From AC-32 sp035624425 (GTDB taxonomy: Bacteria; Actinomycetota; Thermoleophilia; Gaiellales; Gaiellaceae): a stretch of DNA of 18,841 nucleotides. The first letter of the stretch is position 1, and every line of letters starts with the position of its first letter. This document shows, one piece after another, positions 1 through 6,194 of the stretch. Below the pieces are notes generated by a model. It worked only from the letters and a program-made list of their open reading frames with translations. It was not told the origin of the DNA and did not search any database. The DNA is taken from contig DASPRN010000090.1 of the NCBI GenBank assembly GCA_035624425.1, positions 1 through 18,841 on the forward strand, read 5' to 3'. The translations under genes were made by a program, and so were the position numbers.

Positions 1-676
1 CGATCGCCGCGTCCAGCGGCTCCGGCGGCTGCTCGTCCGAGACGCCCGCCCACTCCGCGCCGAGGGAGCGCGCCAGCTCCTGGCTCTCGGTGTCGCCGGC
101 GCGCGTGAACGCGAAGAGGCGCCTGCCCTGGTGGCGCGCGACCTGCGCGACGATGTGCGCCGAGGCGCCGAAGCCGTAGAGCCCGAGCCGCTCGCCGTCG
201 CCGGCCAGCCGCAGCGAGCGGTAGCCGATCAGCCCGGCGCAGAGGAGCGGCGCGAGCTGCAGCGCCGGGTGGTCCTCCGGCAGGCGGAAGCAGTAGCGCG
301 CGTCCGCAACCGCAGACTCCGCGTAGCCGCCGTCGAGGTGGTAGCCGGTGAAGCGGGCGCGCAGGCAGAGGTTCTCGCGGCCGCTGCGGCAGAAGCGGCA
401 GTCGCCGTCCGTCCAGCCGAGCCACGGGACGCCGACGCGCTCCCCGGGCGCGAGCTCGACCCCGTCGCCGGCGGCGTCGACGACCCCGACGATCTGGTGG
501 CCGAGGACGAGTGGCAGCTTCGGCTCGGTCAGCTCACCGTCGACGATGTGCAGGTCGGTCCGGCAGACGCCGCACGCCTCGACGCGGACGCGAACCTGGC
601 CGGGCCCCGGCTCGGGATCAGGCAGCTCCGCCTCACGCAGCCGCCTTCCCGGCGAGTCGAGGAGCATCGCACGCAT
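1..676 (-). CDS. Zinc-dependent alcohol dehydrogenase, medium-chain family (C-terminus off window)
   Basis: Reading the minus strand from ATG at 676 gives 225 residues before the window ends; the family usually has about 330, so roughly the last third is missing. It should oxidise alcohols or reduce aldehydes with NAD(P) and a catalytic zinc. Seen: the N-terminal GroES-like fold with GVCRTD (catalytic Cys38) and GHQIVG (His60), the phrase VPWLGW, a structural-zinc lobe, LLCAGLIGYRSL with the likely third catalytic ligand, and the start of the Rossmann fold (LYGFGASAH). The GHQIVG/GFGASAH combination is typical of the adh_fam_2 subgroup. Odd: the first of the four structural-zinc cysteines is Asp90 (TDGDCRFCRSGRENLC); Cys93, 96 and 104 remain. 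Start chosen because MRAM is the usual beginning of the family; a second ATG lies three codons in. The next gene starts 62 bases away on the other strand. Confidence 0.9.
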   Translation of the reverse strand, partial: MRAMLLDSPGRRLREAELPDPEPGPGQVRVRVEACGVCRTDLHIVDGELTEPKLPLVLGHQIVGVVDAAGDGVELAPGERVGVPWLGWTDGDCRFCRSGRENLCLRARFTGYHLDGGYAESAVADARYCFRLPEDHPALQLAPLLCAGLIGYRSLRLAGDGERLGLYGFGASAHIVAQVARHQGRRLFAFTRAGDTESQELARSLGAEWAGVSDEQPPEPLDAAI

Positions 677-738
677 CGCCCGACTAGGGTACGGCTCCGC
701 CAGCCCAAGGGCGTCCGTTCCCGACCTCAGGAGGAGCC

Positions 739-1377
739 ATGGAGCAGGTCAGCGACACGAGCTACCCGGTGCGGTTCGACGTCGACTACCCGGACCGGGA
801 TCTCAACCGCCTGACGACGTTCTTCCGGATCATCGTCGCGATCCCGATCGCGATCGTCGCCGCATCGCTCGAAGCCGGCGCGGGCGGCTCCGCCGGCAGC
901 CACAGCTGGACCTTCGCGAGCGGCACCGCGGGCCTGCTCTTCTTCGCGCCGCTGCTGATGATCGTCTTTCGCCAGAAGTACCCCCGCTGGTGGTACGACT
1001 GGAATCTCGAGCTGATGCGGTTCAGCAACCGGATCGGCGTCTATCTCGCCCTGATGGACGACACGTACCCGTCGACCGACGAGCACCAGTCGGTCCGGCT
1101 CGACTTCCCTTACCCGGACGCCCGCGCCGGCCTGAACCGCTGGCTCCCGCTCGTCAAGTGGCTACTCGCGATCCCGCACTACATCGTGCTGGTCTTCCTC
1201 TGGCTCGCGGCGATCGCCTGCGTGATCTTCGCGTGGTTCGCAATCCTCTTCACGGGCCGCTACCCGCGCGGACTCTTCGACTTCGTGCTCGGGGTGATCC
1301 GCTGGGGCAACCGGGTTGTCGGCTATGCGTTCGCGCTCGTCACCGACGAGTATCCGCCGTTCCGCCTGGCCCCGTAG
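739..1377 (+). CDS. DUF4389 membrane protein with internal duplication
   Basis: 212 residues, function unknown. An AGGAGGAGCC ribosome binding site lies directly before the ATG, which fixes the start. The protein consists of two related halves. The first (about 10-110) opens with PVRFDVDYPD, has a hydrophobic pair at about 27-45 and 62-78, then RFSNRIGVYLALMDDTYPS. The second (about 118-208) opens with SVRLDFPYPD, has hydrophobic segments at about 140-172, then RWGNRVVGYAFALVTDEYPPF. This matches the DUF4389 pattern of a membrane pair followed by an amphipathic R[FW][SG]NR helix. It is likely an integral cytoplasmic-membrane protein with about four membrane segments. It may share a transcript with the next gene, whose ATG is 8 bases past the stop. 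Confidence 0.85.
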   Translation: MEQVSDTSYPVRFDVDYPDRDLNRLTTFFRIIVAIPIAIVAASLEAGAGGSAGSHSWTFASGTAGLLFFAPLLMIVFRQKYPRWWYDWNLELMRFSNRIGVYLALMDDTYPSTDEHQSVRLDFPYPDARAGLNRWLPLVKWLLAIPHYIVLVFLWLAAIACVIFAWFAILFTGRYPRGLFDFVLGVIRWGNRVVGYAFALVTDEYPPFRLAP

Positions 1378-1385
1378 CGCGCGTT

Positions 1386-2159
1386 ATGCGGCTGGGCGGG
1401 CTGCTGGCACTCGCGGCGACGACATGCTCGCTTGCCTCGGCACAGCCCGCGCCGTCCTGGCATCCGTGGTTCAAGGCGGCGATCGGCTACGCCTCGCAGC
1501 GCGACGGGACGATCGCCTTCGCCGTCCGTACGCGCACCCGCTACTGGCACTGGCACGCACGGCGCACCTACCACTCGGCCAGCGTGATCAAGGCGATGCT
1601 GCTCGTCGCGTACCTCGACCTGCCCTCGGTGCGCAATCGAGCTCTCGGGCCGGACGACCGGGCGCTGCTGGCGCCGATGATCCGCTACTCCGACAACGAC
1701 GCCGCGAGCCGGGTCGACACGATCGTCGGCTCGGATCGCCTCCGCGTCCTCGCGCGCAGGGCCGGTATGCGCCGCTTCACTCCCGTGGACGGGTGGTGGG
1801 GGCTGAGCGAGATCGACGCGGCCGACCAGTCCCGTTACCTGCTCCGGATCGACGCGCTCACGGCCGCCCGCCACCGCGCCTACGCCCTGCACCTGCTGCG
1901 CTCGATCGTCCCCTTCCAGCGCTGGGGGATCGCGCAGGTCCGCCCGCACGGGTGGCGCCTCTACTTCAAGGGCGGCTGGGGCTCGGGCACCGGCGCGGTC
2001 GACCACCAGGTGGCGCTGCTGACTCGCGGGAACGAACGCGTCTCGGTCGCGATTCTCACGGCCGACGACGACAGCCACGAGTACGGCAAGGAGACGTTGC
2101 GCGGAATCGCCGCCCGGCTCCTGCACGGGCTCGGATCGCAGCAGTCGAACCCGCAGTAG
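1386..2159 (+). CDS. Secreted serine hydrolase, class A beta-lactamase fold
   Basis: 257 residues from ATG 1386. An N-terminal signal sequence is visible (hydrophobic residues 3-18, possible cleavage after ASA at 19); the nearby Cys14 is not in a good lipobox. The penicillin-recognising motifs are present in order and spacing: S66-V-I-K69 (nucleophile and base), S102-D103-N104, and K195-G196-G197 before the last strand. I do not see the omega-loop ExxLN that supplies Glu166 in true class A beta-lactamases, so antibiotic hydrolysis is unlikely. A D,D-peptidase or other peptidoglycan amide/esterase role outside the membrane fits better. It starts 8 bases after the DUF4389 gene (probable operon) and ends 13 bases before the stop of the convergent M15 peptidase gene. 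Confidence 0.85.
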   Translation: MRLGGLLALAATTCSLASAQPAPSWHPWFKAAIGYASQRDGTIAFAVRTRTRYWHWHARRTYHSASVIKAMLLVAYLDLPSVRNRALGPDDRALLAPMIRYSDNDAASRVDTIVGSDRLRVLARRAGMRRFTPVDGWWGLSEIDAADQSRYLLRIDALTAARHRAYALHLLRSIVPFQRWGIAQVRPHGWRLYFKGGWGSGTGAVDHQVALLTRGNERVSVAILTADDDSHEYGKETLRGIAARLLHGLGSQQSNPQ

Positions 2160-2172
2160 CCGCGTTGTCGTC

Positions 2173-2772
2173 CTAGCCGCCCGTCTTGGAGAAGTGCTGG
2201 TAGTCGGGCGAAGCCGTCCAGCGGCCGCCCCAGAACCAGCCCTGCGCGGCGAACGTGCTGACGAGCAGGCCGCCCGGCACGGCCATCCCGCGGCGGACGT
2301 GCGAGCGGTCGAGGTAGGCGCGCCCGGCCTTCGGGTGCACTCGCCCTCCCTCGAGGTAGGGGTTCTCGACCGGGTTGACGTCGATCGCCAGCCCGAGGGC
2401 ATGCACCGACCAGCGTTTGGGCCCCGGCCCGACGGCGTAGCGGCAGTTGAAGCCGGCGGTGTTGTCATGGTCGAGCGAGCGCTCGTCCTTTCCCTGGTAG
2501 GCGTCGATCGGCCGCATCCGCCGGATCGGAAAGCGCTCGACGTAGAGCCGCCGGAAGACGCGTACGACCTCTCCGACGACCGAGACGTTGACGACGAGCG
2601 CTCCGCTGTGAGCCGTTCGGTCGAAGCCCCAGTAGGTCAGCCGCACCCGCCGCAGGTGCGAGGGCGGAACCGGGCACCCCTTGTGCCACGAGTAGGGAAG
2701 CTGAGCCGCCGTCACGCGCGAGACCGAGTGCGAGAACGGAGGAGGCGCGGCGAGCACAGCCGGAGCGAGCAT
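2173..2772 (-). CDS. M15-family D-Ala-D-Ala carboxypeptidase-like metallopeptidase
   Basis: 199 residues from ATG 2772. M15 enzymes cut D-Ala-D-Ala or related bonds in peptidoglycan stem peptides using one zinc. Seen: SVHALGLAIDVNP with His124 and Asp131 as zinc ligands (SxHxxGxAxD pattern), followed by NPY, and a C-terminal DYQHF whose His193 should be the third ligand. The FRRLYVERFPI and FNCRYAV segments match the long VanY-like subgroup. The N-terminus is weakly hydrophobic (LAPAVLAAP) without positive charges, so it is a poor signal peptide; the true start could differ, though only 24 bases separate this ATG from the divergent L,D-transpeptidase. Substrate specificity is inference. Confidence 0.86.
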   Translation of the reverse strand: MLAPAVLAAPPPFSHSVSRVTAAQLPYSWHKGCPVPPSHLRRVRLTYWGFDRTAHSGALVVNVSVVGEVVRVFRRLYVERFPIRRMRPIDAYQGKDERSLDHDNTAGFNCRYAVGPGPKRWSVHALGLAIDVNPVENPYLEGGRVHPKAGRAYLDRSHVRRGMAVPGGLLVSTFAAQGWFWGGRWTASPDYQHFSKTGG

Positions 2773-2796
2773 CGTCGGCGCGTAGTCTGCCGCCTG

Positions 2797-3504
2797 ATGA
2801 GGTGGATCGTCCTCGCCGCATGCGTTCCGCTCTGGCTGGCCGCGCACGCGGCCGGCGGGCAGCGGGCCGCCGCCACCTGCCCGCCGACGCTCGCGAACAG
2901 GCTCGCCTCGACGGGCGATGCGGCCCAGCTCGTCACCGTGGTCGCAGCGCAGGCGCGCTCGACGCAGGGAACGCTGCGGCTCTGGCGCAAGGCGTCCGGC
3001 TGCTGGCAGCCCGTCGCCGGGCCCTGGGCCGCCTGGGTCGGCCAGCGCGGCATCTCCACGAACAAGCGCGAGGGCGACCGCACCACCCCGGCCGGAGCGT
3101 TCGGCTTCCTGCCCACGATGTACGGCGTCGCCGCGAGCCCCGGCGTCCACTATCGCTACCACCGGATCGTCTGCGGGGACTGGTGGGTCGAGGACCCGAG
3201 CTCGCGCTGGTACAACCGCTTCCGCCACGTGCCCTGTGCCTCGACCCCGCCCTTCCGGACGACGAGCGAGGACCTCTCGCGCTCGCCGACCGCCTACCGG
3301 CAGCTGGCCGTGATCGCGTACAACCGCGATCCGATCGTCAAGGGCCGCGGCTCGGGGATCTTCCTGCACGTGAGCACCGGCCGTCCGACGCTCGGCTGCG
3401 TCAGCCTGCCGCGACCCCAACTCGTCCAGACCCTGCGCTGGCTGCGGCCTGCAGGTAAGCCGCTGATCGTGATCGGGACGAGCGCGGGAATCGCCCGCTT
3501 CTAG
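2797..3504 (+). CDS. YkuD-type L,D-transpeptidase, secreted
   Basis: 235 residues from ATG 2797. The family makes 3-3 crosslinks or anchors proteins in peptidoglycan through a catalytic cysteine. Residues 3-19 form a signal peptide (MRWIVLAACVPLWLAAHA). The catalytic block is IFLHVSTGRPTLGCVSLP, with His191 and Cys201, and upstream are the usual GDRTTPAGAFGF strand and the DWWVEDP segment. This resembles the short, domain-poor COG3786 subgroup. Extra cysteines (28, 69, 126, 147) could form disulfides outside the cell. It is divergent from the M15 peptidase gene with a 24-base gap, so the two probably share a control region. The stop is 9 bases before the ATG of the GAF gene. Confidence 0.88.
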   Translation: MRWIVLAACVPLWLAAHAAGGQRAAATCPPTLANRLASTGDAAQLVTVVAAQARSTQGTLRLWRKASGCWQPVAGPWAAWVGQRGISTNKREGDRTTPAGAFGFLPTMYGVAASPGVHYRYHRIVCGDWWVEDPSSRWYNRFRHVPCASTPPFRTTSEDLSRSPTAYRQLAVIAYNRDPIVKGRGSGIFLHVSTGRPTLGCVSLPRPQLVQTLRWLRPAGKPLIVIGTSAGIARF

Positions 3505-3513
3505 GATTAGGCA

Positions 3514-3996
3514 ATGGCGGACGAGACGATCGAGCGGGCGGCTGCCGCCCTGGAGCGGGAAGAGACGGTACGCGGGCTCCTGGCGACCGCGTGCCGCGAG
3601 CTGGCCGAGAGCTTCGACGCGCAGGCCTGCGTCGTCTCGCGAGTGGTCGGCGACCTGCTCATCCTGCTGGCAGAGTTCTCGACGGACGGTGGGCAGGACC
3701 TCGGCCACGAGTACCTGATCTCCGACTACCCGCTCACCGCCGAGACGATCACGCTCGGCGAGCCCCGGGCGGTCTCGCTGCTCGACGAGTCTCCGGAGCC
3801 GATGGAGGCCTCGCTGCTCCGCCGGTTCGGGTTCGACTCGCTGCTGATGGTCTGCCTCCCGGCCAACGCGGCCTGCTGGGGCCTGATCGAGATCTACGCG
3901 AACGGGAAGAGCTTCGACGAGGGCCAGGCCGCCGTCGCGGGGGAGATCTCGGCGCTGATCGGCCGGCAGCTCGAGCGCATCGAGGCTTCCGCCTAG
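3514..3996 (+). CDS. Single-domain GAF protein
   Basis: 160 residues from ATG 3514, nine bases after the L,D-transpeptidase stop, so probably co-transcribed with it. After an N-terminal helix (residues 1-30, containing RGLLATACRELAESFDAQAC) it has the alternating strands and helices of one GAF sensor domain, ending in the typical GLIEIYANGKSFDEGQAAVAGEISALIGRQ segment in which the final helix packs on the sheet. There is no output domain (no kinase, GGDEF or HTH), so it would act as a small ligand or signal binder or as a partner to another protein. Cysteines 26, 38, 113 and 121 are present but show no heme or iron-sulfur pattern I recognise. It ends 15 bases before the stop of the convergent sulfatase gene. 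Confidence 0.75.
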   Translation: MADETIERAAAALEREETVRGLLATACRELAESFDAQACVVSRVVGDLLILLAEFSTDGGQDLGHEYLISDYPLTAETITLGEPRAVSLLDESPEPMEASLLRRFGFDSLLMVCLPANAACWGLIEIYANGKSFDEGQAAVAGEISALIGRQLERIEASA

Positions 3997-4011
3997 AGCC
4001 TCGGACGACGC

Positions 4012-6141
4012 CTAGCCGGCGAGGGACGTCCGTACCGCGTCGAGCCTCGGGTGCGACGGGCTCCCGGCGAGCACGAACACGCGTACCGCGTTGCGGCCGG
4101 TCCTGAACGCATCCTCGCCCGCGAGAGCCGAGAAGCGCACCGGGCCGCCGCCCGGGTTGCGGTAGGCGACGCTCACCGCCGCGATGCGGCCGTTCAGCGC
4201 CAGCGCCAGCGGCTGCCCGGCCTGTACGCCCGAGAGCGTTCCCACGACCGGCGAGGGCACGAGGCCCGAGCCGCGCGGGAAGCGGCGAAGCAGCCGGCTC
4301 CCGAGCCGGTCGACCTGCGCCGAGGCCGACGGCGCCGCCTCGACTGCGAGCGCCGAGACGCTGCTCCCGACGAGGCCGCGGTAGGGCCCCGTGCCATCGA
4401 AGCGTGCGCCCCAGTCGCCGCTGCCGAACAAGGACAGCTCGCGCGTGAGCGAGGCCTGCCGCTGCGCGAGCGCGGCGCGGTAGGGCTTGCGCACCCCGGC
4501 CACATCCACCACTCCCGAGCCGGCGCCGCCCTTCAGCACCGAGGTGCCGTCGACGTGCCAGGGGATCGTGATCCCGAGCACGTCCGCGATCGTCGGGAGG
4601 ATGTCGAGCGTGCTCACATGCCGCGAGTCGACCACGCGGCCCTCGGTCTGCCCCGGGTACTTGATGAACAGCGGCGTGAAGGCCAGATCGGCCAGATTGG
4701 TCTCCGTCGGCCGCCGCCGCAGGTCGCCGCCGCGGAAGCTGATCCCATGGTCGGGCGTGACGATCACGAGCGCCTTGTCCCAGAGGCCCACCGCGTGCAG
4801 CCGCGCGATGAAGGTGCCGAGCAGCTTGTCCGTGTAGCCGACCTGGAGCAGGTGACGCTGCCAGGCCTGCGTGGCGAGCTGGCCGCTGAACCAGCGCTCA
4901 CCGTTGCGGCCCGGCGCGTTCGTGCTCGTGACCGCGCGGGCCCGGCCGTCGGGGAAATAGAGCCAGGGCGTATGCGGCAGCAGGATGTGCGCGAAGTAGA
5001 GCGTCGGCCGCCCCGGGCCGGGCTTCCTGAACGAGGCGACGAAGCGGTTGAAGTCATGGACGCGGCTCAGGTAGAAGGTGCTCAGGTTGACCTTCGGGAG
5101 GGCGCCCGAGCCGCCCGAGGATGCCTCGTCGCCCGAATTGCTGCCGAAGTTGCCCCAGGACTCGTCGATCACGGGCAGGCGCTGCTCGAGCTCCGGAGGC
5201 GCAATCAGATGCAGGTAGACGGTGCGCACGTCCGAGTAGAGGGACGACAGGCGCGACCCGGTGCCCGAGCTCTCCTCATTGCAGAGGCTCTGCGGGCAGA
5301 GCCGGGTCTGCGACTCGTGCACGACCAGCCGGTAGCGGCTGCCGAGCAGCGTGAACAGGTTGTGCGGGTGGTCGCTCAGGATCGGCAGCGCGCCCGGCTT
5401 CGGCTTCTGCCCGGTCAGGATCGCGGGCACGGCAACCGTGGTCGATGCCGAGACTGTGCTCGTGTTCCGGTACCAGGTCGAGCTCGCGGCGAGCCTGGCG
5501 AAGTTGGGGAAGCGCTTGGCGTCGATCCCGCCGCCGGCCTGCTGCAGGTCGATCACCGGGAACTCGTCGAAGAGCAGGAACACGATCGGCGTGGTCGAGC
5601 GCGTGCGGATCTCCGCCGCCTGGGCGGTGCCGCTCGAGATGACCAGCTTCGACGTCGGCGAGTCGAGCAGGAACAGCGCGAGGTAGACGAGCGGCGCCGC
5701 CACGAGCACCGTCAGGAACGACCGCACCGTCCGGAAACGCCATGCGGCAGCCGCCACCGCAACGCCGATTGCGAGCGCCCCGACGATCAGCGCCGACGTC
5801 CCGTCGAGGCCGGAGCGCTTGAGCGCCTGCACCCCGAAGACCGCGCCGAGGAAGCCGAGGAAGACGTGGTGCAGGACGGTCGCGGCGTCCGGGCTGACCG
5901 CGCCGACCACGAGCTCGACCAGCAAGAGCGCAAGCGCCGGCACGAACGTGACCACGAGCGCGAACAGCACGATGTCCCCCGGAGTCGACCCGCGCACCGC
6001 GAAGAACTCGGCGTTCTTGCCGAGGATGTCGAACAACGGTTGCGCGAACGCGAACCCGGAGACGGCGAACAGCTGCGCGCCGTGCAGGGCAGGCTCGCGC
6101 AGCCGCGCGCGCCACGCACTTTCCGAGACCCCGACTGTCAC
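4012..6141 (-). CDS. Membrane-anchored sulfatase/alkaline phosphatase superfamily protein
   Basis: 709 residues from a GTG at 6141. About five membrane helices (roughly 24-42, 55-80, 89-108, 114-134, 142-160) precede a large outside domain. That domain has the metal-site features of the superfamily: PIVFLLFDEFP (Asp192), STTVAVPAILTG where a threonine near 234-235 sits at the nucleophile position, HILLPHTPW (His390), VTPDHG (Asp464, His465), and RHVSTLDILPTIADVLG (His508). Because the nucleophile is Thr/Ser-like rather than CxPxR, a phospho-group or phosphoglycerol/phosphoethanolamine transferase or phosphatase is as likely as a true sulfatase. Lipoteichoic-acid-synthase-like architecture is similar but the similarity is only architectural. 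It is divergent from the glycosyltransferase at 6195 with a 53-base gap, which suggests a shared envelope-glycan role. The GTG start has only a weak upstream GAG. Confidence 0.85.
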   Translation of the reverse strand: MTVGVSESAWRARLREPALHGAQLFAVSGFAFAQPLFDILGKNAEFFAVRGSTPGDIVLFALVVTFVPALALLLVELVVGAVSPDAATVLHHVFLGFLGAVFGVQALKRSGLDGTSALIVGALAIGVAVAAAAWRFRTVRSFLTVLVAAPLVYLALFLLDSPTSKLVISSGTAQAAEIRTRSTTPIVFLLFDEFPVIDLQQAGGGIDAKRFPNFARLAASSTWYRNTSTVSASTTVAVPAILTGQKPKPGALPILSDHPHNLFTLLGSRYRLVVHESQTRLCPQSLCNEESSGTGSRLSSLYSDVRTVYLHLIAPPELEQRLPVIDESWGNFGSNSGDEASSGGSGALPKVNLSTFYLSRVHDFNRFVASFRKPGPGRPTLYFAHILLPHTPWLYFPDGRARAVTSTNAPGRNGERWFSGQLATQAWQRHLLQVGYTDKLLGTFIARLHAVGLWDKALVIVTPDHGISFRGGDLRRRPTETNLADLAFTPLFIKYPGQTEGRVVDSRHVSTLDILPTIADVLGITIPWHVDGTSVLKGGAGSGVVDVAGVRKPYRAALAQRQASLTRELSLFGSGDWGARFDGTGPYRGLVGSSVSALAVEAAPSASAQVDRLGSRLLRRFPRGSGLVPSPVVGTLSGVQAGQPLALALNGRIAAVSVAYRNPGGGPVRFSALAGEDAFRTGRNAVRVFVLAGSPSHPRLDAVRTSLAG

Positions 6142-6194
6142 CTCGGAAGTATCCCTCGTTCAAGGGATGGCCGGGCCGTGCCGATACGGATCAC

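Noticed and set aside
348..2159. 603-residue reading covering three other genes
   Set aside because: Only its end, from 1386, is protein-like (signal peptide and SxxK). The upstream part is an out-of-frame, Arg/Pro-rich shadow of the alcohol dehydrogenase and DUF4389 genes.
1386..2159. Antibiotic-resistance class A beta-lactamase
   Set aside because: The omega-loop Glu/Asn motif is missing; only the general fold motifs are supported.
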